From Clarkia xantiana subsp. parviflora (lineage: Eukaryota; Streptophyta; Magnoliopsida; Myrtales; Onagraceae): a stretch of DNA of 64,000 bases. Numbering within the stretch: position 1 is the stretch's first letter; each line of letters begins with the position of its first letter. Below are positions 1 to 13,950 of this stretch, one piece after another. The stretch covers positions 663,635 to 727,634 of the forward strand of contig JAPTYO010000023.1 in the NCBI GenBank assembly GCA_036873135.1. The letters are read 5' to 3'. Under the pieces are notes generated by a model. It ran no database searches. It was not told the origin of the DNA and worked only from the letters and a program-made list of their open reading frames with translations. The position numbers and the translations under genes are program-made.

Positions 1-116
1 AGTAAGCCGGTGAGCCTTTTAGCTTTAGCTTTAGCTTTGAGTTGTATATGGATCCATCTTGTAAAAATACCCTAGAACTAAGAGATTACATTACAAGATC
101 TATCGCATATATTCAC

Positions 117-1467
117 CTTTGTTTGCACCTTAGCTCTTGAAAATATGGGAGCCACTGCCTCCCATGTTCGACGTCCACTTCCTTTACCACTCATTGGATG
201 AACAAAAATCTGACAAGTAAGTGGGAGTAATTGAAAATCACAATTAAGAAAAATCACCAATCTTAATCATTCCCAACTGCAGGTCTTACGAGGAGATTCT
301 TTGGCCTATCATCAACTTGTTTATTCAAAAATAACGTGATATTATTAGCCCACATCTGACAAGCCTGCAAGTCTTTGTGGCCAAAAGTAAGCACGGCTGC
401 TGACAGCAAAGAAGGCTGAGACTTTGATCTTTGGGCAAAATGCACACTAAACTGATACATCTGCATCATCAAACAGAAAATTTGACAGATAAGTAAATAT
501 TATCATGGTGATTGAGTATAACACTGCTGCATTACAAGAACAAACCTGTGAGTCATGTCCTAAGAGATGCTTTGTAGGACCAGCGACATCTGCTTTGTTA
601 TGAGTCGAACCGTTGCCAATTACCTCAACAGCGTAGATCTCACCAAATTTTATCTCGTTAGCCACTTGAGGAGCAGGTTTTATGATAAAGCTTACGGATC
701 TGTCCTGTTCCGAATAGACATATTATCACATAAAGATGAAATTTTATACCCTTTATTACTGCAAAAGACGGTGCTTAAATTACCAGAAAGGAAAGCTTAA
801 CTAAAAGAATGGAACAAAAACAATCACCAAACAAGTTTCACAAAGAAAATAAATTTTCAAACGTGAAATTAGTAGACACCTAATCTACTGGGAAGCAAAA
901 ATGTCAAAAAAAGTAGTGGAATTGGTTCTTATACTCATAGCCCAACCCAGGAAAAGCACCATTTCGTATATGCAAAGATGAATCTCAAGATTCACATATT
1001 TGAGCTAATAATTCATTCTGTAGAGCTACTTTAAGCAAGGAAGCAAAGGCACTGTAATAAAAACAACTTCGAACAAGAGCCACTGTAAGCAGAGGCAAAT
1101 GCAACTACAAAAGACAGATATACATATATGAACAAGATGCAACCAAAGCAGAGTCAGATGCAGAATACAGTTATGATGCTTGCCAATAAAGCCATTGCAC
1201 AAACTCGAAAATTTATGCATAAGGCACACTAAGTAATCAATCATTCTCCATGAAAATATGAAAGCTAACTCAAAAAAAAAAAAAAAAAAAAAAACTTACT
1301 TTGGGGGCCGCAGGCTCAGCTAACTCCCACGATATGCCGTCGGAATCAATGTGAAGAATTACTTCTCCGACATGTTCCAGGAAAAGATTTGAAGACGGAG
1401 CAGGTCTTCGGCGGCCAACGCGATCGTCGTCTCCGAGAAAATGGTCGTCTTCTTCGTTTATTTCCAT
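117..1467 (-). CDS. ACD5: Ceramide kinase (ACD5-like), 5' part, cut by window start
   Basis: Lipid kinase that phosphorylates ceramide; in Arabidopsis its loss (acd5) causes ceramide build-up and spontaneous cell death. Four coding exons are visible on the minus strand: 1300-1467, 546-704, 290-460 and 117-209, all joined in phase 0 (197 codons so far). The ATG at 1467 opens MEINEEDDHF; an upstream in-frame codon at 1491 is GTG, not a start. Residues of exons 1-3 match the N-terminal lipid-binding region of plant ceramide kinases (GEVILHIDSDGISW, FGEIYAVEVI, TFGHKDLQACQ). Exon 4 starts the diacylglycerol-kinase-type catalytic domain with the nucleotide-binding loop VHPMSGKGSGRRTWE. The remaining catalytic exons lie beyond position 1. 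A run of 23 A (T in the transcript) follows the exon 1 donor. Assignment rests on recalled similarity to Arabidopsis ACD5 and is firm for the family. Confidence 0.92.
1271..1294 (-). repeat. Poly(T) tract just inside the first intron of the ceramide kinase gene
   Basis: A C followed by 23 consecutive A on the plus strand reads as a poly(U) run starting a few bases after the exon 1 donor (GTAAG at 1295-1299) of the minus-strand gene. U-rich sequence next to a donor is common in plant introns, but such a pure run is prone to slippage. Confidence 0.8.
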
Positions 1468-1689
1468 TTTGAGAAATGAATGCGATCTCACGAAAGCAGA
1501 GGAGAGATCTTCTGTAACTTACTTATATTGAAGAATTGACTAAACAGGAGCAACTGCAGAAAGAAATGCAGATGGGGTTTTGAAAATTTGATTCTTAAGA
1601 ATCTCTCTAATCAATCCTTCTCTGGAAAATTGAAATGGAGATGGGATCAAGAACTATGAGTAGTGCCTGAATTAACTACTGTCTTCCTT

Positions 1690-1927
1690 CAATTGGATGT
1701 TTATGCTTTGGTTCCTTACAAGTAAAATTTTGTTTACGGTCAATGTTTTAATTTCGTTCTTATTATTTGTTTTCAACTCAAATTATTTCCCTTTTGGCAA
1801 ATTTTTAAAATAATATAAGTATAATTAAGATAGTAAAAACTTGAAATATATTAAATTTTATTATATAAAAAATTATGTAATTTACAAATAAATTCAAGGT
1901 GAATACTTTAATTGACCTTCCACATTT
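1690..1927. other. AT-rich upstream region of the ceramide kinase gene, no gene seen
   Basis: The stretch from the probable 5' UTR of the minus-strand ceramide kinase gene to the hairpin at 1928 has no coding pattern. It should contain the promoter; I see no clear TATA box or other element worth naming. Confidence 0.5.
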
Positions 1928-2103
1928 TTAAAATAGTATATAATAATGTTAAAAATGATTATTCTGTGCATTTTTAAATCTTTATAATTATCGGTTGTGG
2001 CGTGATCGAGCATTTATGTAGTTGATCACGCCACAACCGATAATTATAAAGATTTAAAAATGCACATAATAATTATTTTTAACATTATTATATACTATTT
2101 TAA
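1928..2103. repeat. Near-perfect hairpin: 80-nt arms, 16-nt loop
   Basis: Arms 1928-2007 and 2024-2103 are reverse complements with only about two mismatches, separated by a 16-nt loop (2008-2023). The inner part of each arm reads TCGGTTGTGGCGTGATC and its complement. No clear target duplication was found at the ends. It could be a foldback MITE or a young MIR-like inverted repeat. It lies between the 5' end of the ceramide kinase gene and a hAT-type MITE. Confidence 0.93.
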
Positions 2104-2136
2104 TATTTCTAAATATTTTTTTTTTTTACTTCTATG

Positions 2137-2600
2137 TTCTATGGTGTAAACGAGTCAAGCTACTCGTGAGCTACTCGTGATCGGTTCGATCAATATTCGA
2201 ATTCGACTCGTAAAAACTCGAGCTGAGTCGAACCTTTCTGAAGTCGAGTCGAGTACGAGTTCAATGGTACTCGACTCGAGAGGCTCGCGAGCCTAATCGA
2301 GCTTTTTCGTTTCGCCTAGTCGAGTTCGAGCTCGGGTTTATTCGAGCTTTACATAATATTATATATATGTATATTCAATTCAAGTCGAGTTCGAGCCAAA
2401 AGACTAATCAAGTCGAGTTCAAACTCAAACTAAGGTGCACCATTTATGACTTAATTGAATTTTAAACTTATCGAGCCGAACTCGAACTCGTCGAGTATCG
2501 AATCGGGTCAAGTTCGAGTTTGAAAAATTTAAGTTCGGCTGAGTTCGAGTAAAGTAAGTCGAGTCGAGCTTGCCAGATACTCGGCTCGTTGACACCCCTA
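2137..2600. mobile_element. hAT-type MITE, CGAGTCGAG-rich family (copy A)
   Basis: Ends carry related inverted termini: left TATGGTGTAAACGAG, right complement TAGGGGTGTCAACGAG. The flanks CTTCTATG (2129-2136) and CTTCTATC (2601-2608) match at 7 of 8 bases, as an aged 8-bp target duplication of a hAT element would. The interior is built of degenerate GAGTCGAG/CTCGA motifs and has no transposase. The same family recurs at 32831-33735 and as a relic at 48789-49150. Confidence 0.8.
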
Positions 2601-2993
2601 CTTCTATCTGCTATAATATATCTTTTAAATTTGTGTATCATAACCAAAAAACTGTAAAATTTAATATAGCAAAATTTACGTACATTATTGTAACAAATAA
2701 TCATCTACGAGACTTATAAATTCTAACAACAACAAAAAAAACCATCTATTTTGGATCCAATCGAACTATTAACTATTTTTTATTCATTCAAATCTATAAA
2801 TAAATCAAATGAAAGCAAAAATTAAGAGTTACCAGCAAATGAGACACCAATATCATCTACAAATCAACACTACAATTTACACAACCATCTCTTATATCAT
2901 CATGAATCAACCATACCCCTACCTGATCCCCTCTTCAAGTGTTATTATATGTCTGTACAAGAACCATCATCCTGTTTTTCACCATTCAAAGAT

Positions 2994-5900
2994 TCATCTC
3001 CAGGCAGTCTCATTTGCATCTGTGAAGATTGTGTTGTGATGCTCAATTAGGCACTGCACAACCTCGACCGCGCCGTAATCTATCTGCACACCATCATCCA
3101 ATGGAATATGATCCACACTTTCATCTTCTTCTGCAATCAAACAAAACCCGACTTCAATATTGCATGGACTTCAACAAAACCTTAACAAAGAACATGTTCA
3201 TGTTTTCTTGGCTCAATATTGCAGGGACAGATGATACAATAGTAATAATAAGGGTTAAGAATTATAGACTGAAGTTTGCCCTATGTGAGATATTGGTGTC
3301 TGAAGTTTAAATTGTTGATATTGACTGTCTGAAGTTTCAACTTGTTGAAATTTGCTGTCATCGTCCAAGTTTACTGTTAAAATTGACAGAAATTGGTAAT
3401 GTGCTTATCACATTACCCGATTAAAAAATAAATCTCAAATTTGCCTCTAATTGGGTGGTGTCCGGCCGAAGTAGGGTGGTGGCAGGCCGGAGTAAACATA
3501 ATAATATCAGGGGAAATTTCGACTTTTCACACCATTCTGTCAAATTTGACAGAAAAAATTGACGGAAAACTAAATTTTAACAAAGTTGAAACTTCAGACA
3601 GACAATATCAACAATTTAAACTTCAGACACTAAAATCTCGCATAGGGCAAACTTCAAACAGTTTATAGGTTCTTAACTCTAATAATAATGCAGAATAAAG
3701 AGTAGCAAAGTAGGAGATAAATGTAAACCTTCAAGCATATCCCAAGCACTAAAAGAAGGTGGTTTCTCTGAATCCTTCTTCTGCTCTTTTACAGAACCAT
3801 TATTGCACAACTGCTGATACAATTCCGGTTTACGACCATTTGGCCACATAATCAGTGGGGCCATCTCCATTGCAAGCCTCCGAGCATCCATCTGAGTATA
3901 ACACATATGCATCAAGATAATAAGATCATTACACTCACTCCAGAATGTTTAGTTTTATATGTAACAATGGAACAGGAAAAAAGATCATGCCTTGTTAAGA
4001 AAAGACTTCTGGCTGACTTGGAGCAGTAGTGCAGTTACATATTCCAAAGTCATGTAATTCACAGTTGGAAGTTTCTTCAGGATGTTCCTTGTTGCTCTTA
4101 TGCTAGAACGGGCGTTTCTGATCTCATCATGAAGTTCCGTGGTGGTCAGTGGCTGCGGAAGACTTGCAAGGTAGTATTTAACTAAGGCTGCTGCATCCAA
4201 CGGGTCTGTTCCTTCAGGTAGCGATGCGTTTGAATCTGCATAAACGAGCTAGTTATTGGTTACTTCTCCAACTTCTTTAAACGCATGACCAAGAATGAAT
4301 AATAGGGTTAATAACTAATAAATTGTCTGAGGTTTGATCCACGCTGAAATTTGGTGTCTGAACTTTAAAGTATTGAAATAGACTGACTGAGGTTTGAACT
4401 TTGTTGAAATTTGGTTTTCCGTCCAAAATTGTTGTTAATTTTGACAGAATGTCGCGAAAAATCGGAATTGCCTTTTCTACCAAATATGAAGTGATAAAAT
4501 TACCCCTAAAGTCAAAACAACCACCACCCAACTCCGGCCACCACCCAACTCCGGCCGGCCACCACCCAAAAACCCTATAGTTGTTGATTTAGTTAGGAGG
4601 GGTAATTTTGTCAATTCACTAGGTAATAGAAGGTCGGATTTTTCATAGAGGGGCCTTTTTGGAATATCCATTTTATCGAGCTCACGTGACGGTCACGTGA
4701 TACACTTCCGTTCGACTTAACCCAAAAAATAGACGGAGACACCAAATTTCAAAAAACACCAAACCTGGGACATTCAATTTCAACGACGGACACCATATTT
4801 CAACATGGATCAAAACTTAGACAGTTTATTAGTTATTAACCCTGAATAATATATGACAAAGAGGTAGGCAAACCTGAATTATACAGAGAAATCAGTTGCT
4901 GAATAACCTTCTTGTTTCCTTCAGATTTGAACAAGTCTGGAGAACTCAATCCTGATTTATTAAAAAAAGAGAGATGTCAGATTTAATGGTGTCACTGTAT
5001 TACTCTACAATCATATATAGGAATCACTTTTGCATTAATCACCTGATATTACTAGGTAATCAGCACACTTCACCAAAATACAAGGAACAGACCCACCAAT
5101 TGGCTGCTGCTGTTTTACTGTAACTTCAATTGGAACTCCAAATACTAAAGACAAGAAGAAAACATCAACTGTCAGAAAAATAAGAAAACATTTCTGCAAA
5201 GATACAAAGTAGTGGGCATTCAAAGAAAACTACCCAATCTGATTATAATAAACCAAATAACAGCTGCAATATCTCAAGAAGTGATCATATTTAATTTTCT
5301 GGTTTTTTTTCCCTCTACCGAGAATCTAAGAGAAGCAATAAACAACAATATGAGAATAAAATAACACAACAAAACTCCAGACAATAAAGGTTAAAACAGG
5401 CAGTCCCCATCTAATATTTATGTGGAAAAAGAAAAACAAAACGTGCCGACAAATGGTATCAATCAGTTACACGATAAAGCCTTGAACTACATATGAGACC
5501 AGGTCAAAAGCAAAATATCATGTCATAAGGCCATGTTCAGATAAATAAAGTTCTAAGAAAAATATTAATCAGAATATAACACTGAGAGATATTAAAAGAT
5601 GACTATCATCTTTTTTTTTTCTTTGGCAAGGCTCAATAACATAGCTTTGCCACTTGCCAGTCACACTATATAAGACAAAAACAAGTCAAAGTAACAAAAT
5701 ATTCTTTGATGAGTATAACGAATTAGTTAGTGTCCAATGTTTAAGTAGCCTACCATCCGTGCTCGCCACCCCCTGCAATGAAAACGATATTCCATGAGAC
5801 ATTGGCAGATAAAGGAAAAATACAACCTTAAACAGAGATGCAACTGAAGAAAGCAGTTGAAAAACCTCATACCTTCTGCCATCTTTCAATGTCAGTTAAC

Positions 5901-6711
5901 ACAGTTTTACTTTTCTGTGCAGTAATTTTCGCCACCTGCATACGTTTTACAAACGTAGATATGTAAGTATCAAATTAGCACATCCTTCAAAAATCAATTA
6001 GTGTATTGCCTTGATATGCTAGATACAAAGTAATATTTTCGTGGTTTTATCACAGTATTACAAGGTATTCATTCTTCCCCAAGTCAAACATAAAATGCCG
6101 TCAGATTTCTTCTCATTGACAGATATATAGTTCATAGACTTCATAACGGGACTCTTCATGAAGTAAGGCCATTCAGTCATGTGGCATTACCACATGAAAA
6201 AGCAGTATAAAACAAACACTAAACTCTGTTTGAAGAAAATACTTAGAAGAAAATTGAAAATGACATCCACCATAAATAAAATAACAATATAAATAATCTA
6301 AAAGTAGTACCTCTTCAACCTTTGTCTTGCCCACAACTACTTTGTCCTTAGTCTCAGAAATACCCTTCCTGAAAAGTGAGCCAGTTGATGCTGCGGTTTC
6401 TACAAGACGTTCTTTCACAGCAAGTCTAGTTGAGGGCTGCTGCAAAATCGCCCACCGGCTTTTAACTACTGAGCCAACTCGTCCTGCCACATCAGCAACA
6501 TTGTCTTTGGTGTCTTTTGCTACGTCTCCCACAAAAGTCCCAGCAGTTTTTCCAGCTTCTTTCAACTTCTCTCCTGAACAATAACAATTACAGCATGAGC
6601 AACACAAAAGTACATAAGCAAGAACTGTTTGCAAGTATATAATATGTTACCCGAAGAAGAAAAGAAGCCACTAGTCCTGTCTCTCCGCTGGGGTGAGAAC
6701 GGTGAAGGCAT
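2994..6711 (-). CDS. RhoGAP-domain protein (At5g61530-like), 376 aa
   Basis: Predicted regulator of Rho/ROP small GTPases. Nine coding exons: 6651-6711, 6311-6573, 5873-5935, 5754-5772, 5043-5144, 4874-4951, 3991-4235, 3729-3891 and 2994-3130; phases chain without error to TGA at 2994. The ATG at 6711 (MPSPFSPQRRDRTSGFFSSS) matches the Arabidopsis homologue; an earlier in-frame ATG lies in the 5' UTR exon. Residues 20-130 form a lysine-rich helical region, and the RhoGAP domain follows from about 138 (FGVPIEVTV, ILVKCADYLVISGL, VKYYLASLPQPLTT, MDARRLAMEMAPLIMW). The usual arginine finger (GxxRxSG) reads DLFKSEG, so lysine 178 replaces it. Oddities: a 19-nt microexon, one GC-AG intron (3892-3990) and MITEs in two introns. 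A leader intron at about 6766-7324 is likely. Confidence 0.93.
3252..3679. mobile_element. Mutator-type MITE in the last intron of the RhoGAP gene
   Basis: Terminal inverted repeats GGGTTAAGAA / TTCTTAACTC are flanked by the perfect 9-bp duplication TAATAATAA (3243-3251 and 3680-3688). The length is 428 bp and no transposase is present. It is inside the intron 3131-3728. The copy at 60557-60988 is of the same subfamily. Confidence 0.88.
4305..4842. mobile_element. Mutator-type MITE in the RhoGAP gene, intron 6
   Basis: The ends read GGGTTAATAACTAATAAA and its inverted partner TTTATTAGTTATTAACCC. A perfect 9-bp duplication TGAATAATA lies at 4296-4304 and 4843-4851. The length is 538 bp. The middle holds two closely spaced CACGTG G-box cores around 4683-4698. 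It lies inside intron 4875?-4234 of the host gene, between exons 6 and 7. Confidence 0.9.
5754..5772 (-). other. 19-nt microexon of the RhoGAP gene
   Basis: The coding exon encodes GVASTD plus one base and is bounded by TTGCAG and GTAGG. It is needed for frame: the leftover G joins TA of the next exon to give the conserved VFGVPIEV segment. The flanking introns are about 609 nt (5145-5753) and 100 nt (5773-5872). Confidence 0.85.
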
Positions 6712-7325
6712 GTTAGGCGACAAAAGGACCAAAGAAAGACCTGAAGGCGACCAGCACGAGTTTTGCTGAAAAAAGTTAACAGACATCAAATTCTGTAACA
6801 GTGCTACCGAATTAACTTATAGCACATTTCAGTATCTCACTGCCCACACATATGATTAAGAAACAGAACAAGTGAAGATTTAATGTAACATCTGAATAGG
6901 AAAATATGACGAAGCTTACTTAATTTTCATTCTAAATGTTCATACTACATAATGAGCCACACTAGGAAGATGTTCACAGTTCAAATAATTATTCCATAAA
7001 ACACTATACATACAGATGATAAAAGGCAAAAACATTGGCGAAATCTTCTTAGGTCATCTAGCTTGAACAGCTCCACTATATTCAGCTATCATCAAATCAA
7101 AAGTTTAAACTATAGGAAAAAAGTATTCATTTGACAACGACATAAACTATCAGAATTTTAAGGCCTGACTGCGATTCCATAACTTAGAATCCCTTCTAAT
7201 CAGAAATCAAATCGACACAATCGCGACCAGATTATACCATAGCATGAACAATAAACAATCAACATACAGAAACGCAGCAAGAAAGCCCTACAATTGGATC
7301 AAAATCTGAAAGAAAGTAGTTTACC

Positions 7326-7465
7326 TGGAGATCAAGATTGGGGACAGCTTCTGGTAAGTTGATCTAAGAGATGACTGTTCAAAGCTCGGAGAATCCGAGC
7401 TTTTCAGAGTTGATGGGCGCTCGGCGTTGTCAGTGTTCGAGAAGACTACTTCTTTATATAACTTT
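7326..7465 (-). promoter_or_regulatory. Probable leader exon and TATA box of the RhoGAP gene
   Basis: On the minus strand a TATATAAAG motif lies at about 7452-7460. It is followed by a candidate non-coding first exon ending at 7325 with a CAG|GTAA donor, spliced to a 5' UTR acceptor at 6766. Inferred from motifs only. Confidence 0.45.
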
Positions 7466-8345
7466 TTTTTTTTTTCCAACAACTTTTTATTTATAGTTAA
7501 TTATTATTTATTTATTTATGATAATTATTATTTATTTATTAATGAATATGAATCTTGTAATATGCACCTCAAGAATTGGTATTAATGAATATTGCACACC
7601 ATCGGTATAAAAATTAAACACAATTTGCGGACAATATTAATTGTATTATATTTGTGTCCGTCTCCTGTCCTGACTGGTGGATTCAGTAAATAATAAAATA
7701 ATAGTATTTGTGTCATTTATTTATAGTAGTTAAAAGAAGGGTTACTGATATATTTGATCAGATAATTATGTGTGTCAATATTAGCTTTAGGAAGAAAAAA
7801 TTGTGAAACTTTTAGTTATTTTTTATATATATAATATATTTCATTTCATAATAATAATGTCATTATAGTCACATTGATTACCAAAAATTGACAGAAATCT
7901 AATTTGATAAATTGAAAGATGACGTGACATCTATTTTTATGTTATCCATCTTCATCGTGGCAACATGGCATTTATTTCATCATGACTTAGCATTATATGT
8001 TGGTTTCAATTTTTTTCAAAAATAACATCTTCAAGAACATACATTTCGAATTGAATTTGAGTTTTGAGCTTTTAAGTAAGGTACTTCATTTATAATTAAA
8101 CTGAATAATTTTAAATTAGCGAATTGAGCTCGAAATCGTCGAGTAGAGTAAAATGGATCAAGAGCTTAATTATGCAGGACAAACATTATAAAGAAATGAC
8201 TATTTTTAGATTTTCATATCCTTCATGCATTCTCTTATTTGTGCTGGTTTGTAATCTACCCAATGATTCGAATTTTGTAACAAAGGCTGATTCCAGTGGG
8301 GAACAAAAATTAAAAAAAAAAAACAAATGGACCAAAAAAATAAAA
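7466..8345. other. AT-rich spacer with degraded repeats, no gene
   Basis: Lies between the RhoGAP promoter and the MITE at 8346. Around 8045-8160 there are scattered GAGCTCGAA / TCGAGTAGAG words that look like a decayed hAT-type MITE of the CGAGTCGAG family. No gene is recognisable. Confidence 0.5.
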
Positions 8346-8869
8346 GGTTAGTGACTAAAAAACTGTCAAATGTTTACCCTATGTTAAAATTAGGTGTCTG
8401 AATTTTCAAATGTTAAATTGTAGTGTCCAAGGTTTCAGATTTGTTAAAATGTGGTGTCTCTGTGTGATTACTTTAAAGAAGTCAATTCCGACGAAACCGA
8501 CTATCACATTCGAGCTTCCATACACAATTCATTCTCATCTCCGTCACCTAAAAAGTTAGCCACATTCGCGCAAATAAATCTCGCTCCATTGTTGGAAAAT
8601 CGCTTCACACCACTCTGCTAGAAACCTTTTTTTGTACCTTTTTTTGTATGTTCAACTTTTGATGTGAAATTTAACAATTTTGTGAAAAGTACAGAGTGAT
8701 AGATTATGAGTGGGTTGATGAAAATGGTTGACGGGAGATGAAAAGACGCGCGGAGATACCAAATTTCAACAAAAATAAAACTTGGGACTGTCCATTTTAA
8801 CATTTTAAACTTTAGACACCTAATTTTAATATAGGGTAAACTTTGGACAGTTTTTTAGTTATTAAAACA
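8346..8869. mobile_element. Mutator-type MITE downstream of SAHH
   Basis: The ends are GGTTAGTGACTAAAAAACTG and CAGTTTTTTAGTTATTAAAA. The flanks on both sides contain AAAATAAAA, a likely 9-bp duplication in an A-rich context. The interior matches the copies at 13047-13579 and 59525-60050 (shared segments around GTCAATTCCGACGAAACCGA), here in the opposite orientation. Confidence 0.78.
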
Positions 8870-9295
8870 AAAATAAAAGTAAAATTGTATTACTGTTTCA
8901 GGTTTTTGCTTGATTTGGTAAAGATATTAGAACTTTCTGTTTTTGGGTCTTTGAGAGAAAGTAAAACAGAGAATGTTTGAAGAGTTAAAACACAGAAGAG
9001 CAAAAATGAAAAACACAAAACTGTATTTCTTCCTTTTTTTGACCAAATTCCATCGACGATTCCGAATCCTCTACTGTACCCAAAAATAAAAACACACAAC
9101 ATTCTTCCCTACCGCATTTGAAGCAACAGTAACACGAATTCCCATTGCTCACTTTTAAAACAGACAATAACAAACAAATAATAAGAGTTCATCTCCAAGA
9201 AAAAAACCCAACAAGACCGAGTTTTTCTTGCGTGATCTCACAATTCTTGCAACAACAAAAAAAACCATAAAAAAACATTCACTACTGCATTCTAC

Positions 9296-11526
<2,231 letters not shown>

Positions 11527-11729
11527 TGCAGAGGGAGAGGCTAGGGTTTCGAGATCGGATCTGATCTGGAAACGAAGAAGGCGAGATACAGAGGAAGAAG
11601 TGTGCGAGGAGATGAGATGGAGCAGAGAGGGGATAAATAAGGTTTGGGAGTGAGAGATGGACGGTCAGGATTGGATCTGGAGGGGTTGGTGGATCTGGTA
11701 AAATTGAAGCGAAGCGAACGGTGCAGCAA

Positions 11730-12516
11730 ACAAAATGATCGCAGGGCCCACTTAGCTGATATTTATTTATTTATGTACATATATATAGATATTATATTTA
11801 TTATTTTTTAATTAATTAATAAATAATTGTAAGATCTGGCTTCATTTCATTACCATCTAATTTCTGAGATATATTATTATATAAATAAATGACAACATTA
11901 TGACCAATGTTGAGTCGTAGTGGTATGCAATTGGAGTCCGACTTTCTATAAATATTACTATTATGCGATTGGGTTTTGATATAATAAACTATTATTATCT
12001 TTTTGGGTGGGACTGTGTAATATTTGGGGTTGGTGATAATTTGGACAACAAGGATTTTAATATTTCTCAACAAGTTTTATAGTATTCTTTTACCATTTTT
12101 TTTTAAACTTTTTTCTTAAACTCAAGTTTAAACTTAATTTCTTATTCTAAAATTTCTAGTTTTAGAATTCCAAATCGAACGAGGAGCTCAGTTTTGAAAA
12201 CCATAATGAAGTTCTTTGTTATGATTTTCATAATTGAACTCATTTCAAGAACCGAGCTATGTTCTGAAATTTTTCGAATGTTCTGTTTGGTTTGAATCGA
12301 GTTCAGTTTTAATTTATATAAGAAAATATTGAAGTTTTTATGAAGAATACGAAGAACATGATGAAAAAAAATATATAGAAATTAATTTTAAATATTTCAT
12401 CTTAATATAACTTAACGGTCAAATTGATAAACATAAGAAACTAAAATGCACGTTTGAATTAAACGGTCATATTGACAAACGTAGCTTCAACAATCACCAA
12501 CATCCTATCATTAATG

Positions 12517-12558
<42 letters not shown>

Positions 12559-13046
12559 CATCTCCCGACCGAATACTAGAATAGAATGGGTAGTAGACTA
12601 GAGATGGATATTGTTTTCGGTGGTTGGTGAAACTTTGGTGGGTAATTGCCACTTTCCATTTTCTTCCTCCAGAGTTGTTGTTGACTTGAATATATATATA
12701 TATATGTAGCAAAAATGTTAAAAGGAAACGTACACAAATAGCATTGGGCATGTCTTGCTTTTTCATTAGAAATTTCACCAACAAAAAGAATCCCATTTTT
12801 TTCTTATCTAAATCCCATTTTCTAATGCGTTTTAAAATCGAGAAATTGTCAATTGTGCAACATGTCAAAATAATAGAGATTTAAACTCCTAGTATTTGAT
12901 TTTAAAGTTAAAAATTGACATTCCATCATCATATGTCATTACTGACTTAATCAAATATAATTTTGTAGTTCAACACGTCACTTATTAATCACTTTACCCC
13001 TTACAGACTAATCCAGTCAATATTAGTTTCCCTAATATAGTAAATA
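11730..13046. other. AT-rich spacer with TA microsatellites, no gene
   Basis: Upstream of SAHH and downstream of a MITE. It contains a long (TA)n run at about 12520-12557 and a shorter one near 12690-12704. Scattered words around 12110-12320 may be an old CGAGTCGAG-type repeat. No gene is recognisable. Confidence 0.5.
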
Positions 13047-13579
13047 GGGTTAATAACTAAAAAACTGTCCAACGTTTACCCTATGTTAAAATTAGGTGTC
13101 TCAAGTTTGAAATGTTAAAATAGACTGTCCCAAGTTTCATTTTTGTTGAAATTTGGTATCTCTGCGCATCTTTTCATCTTCATTCAATCATTTTCATCAA
13201 CCCACACAGACACTCATAATCTATCATTTTTTACTTTTTACAAAATCTTCAAATTTCACCTAAAAATTGAACATTAAAAAATAAGTTTCTAGAAGAGTGG
13301 TTTGGAGCCATTTTCCAAGGACAGAAGAGCGAGATTTAATTGCGCAGATGTGACCAACTTCTTAGGTGACGGTCCCGGCAAGATGACGAGAATGGAGTGT
13401 GTACGGGAGCTCGAATTTGACATACAGTTTCGTCGGAATTGACTTCTCTAAAGTAATCAAATCGAGACACCACATTTTAACAAAATTGAAACGTTGGACA
13501 CTACAGTTTAACATTTAAAACTTCAGACACCTAATTTTAACATAGAGTAAACCTTAGACAGTTTTTTAGTTATTAACCC
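13047..13579. mobile_element. Mutator-type MITE downstream of PUR5
   Basis: The ends GGGTTAATAACTAAAAAACT and AGTTTTTTAGTTATTAACCC are perfect inverted repeats over about 20 bp. The flanks TAGTAAATA and CAATAAATA agree at 7 of 9 bases. It is 533 bp and in the same subfamily as 8346-8869 and 59525-60050. Confidence 0.85.
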
Positions 13580-13950
13580 CAATAAATATTAGTTTAGGCG
13601 TGAAACAAATATGCTGCCCTCCTAATAACCTAAGACCATCCAGCGGGAAACAAAATCAATTTTTTTAGATATATGTTGGATTAACTAAAAAATCTAGTCT
13701 ACCAACAAACCTAAACATTCTAATATAGATACACCAACCAACCAACAAACAAACAAAATGCATATAGAGTCCATACATCCTCAAAGCAGCAAGTATTCCA
13801 TTGCTCAACACAACATTGCAAAAATGTGCTACTCTATGTTCTCAAGTAATTCAGTAGTAGCAACAGACCTCAATAACTAAAAGACCACTCACATTCTTAC
13901 TCTCATGGATAAACAAATAACAAAAGCTAGAGAGAGGACAACACTGCAAG

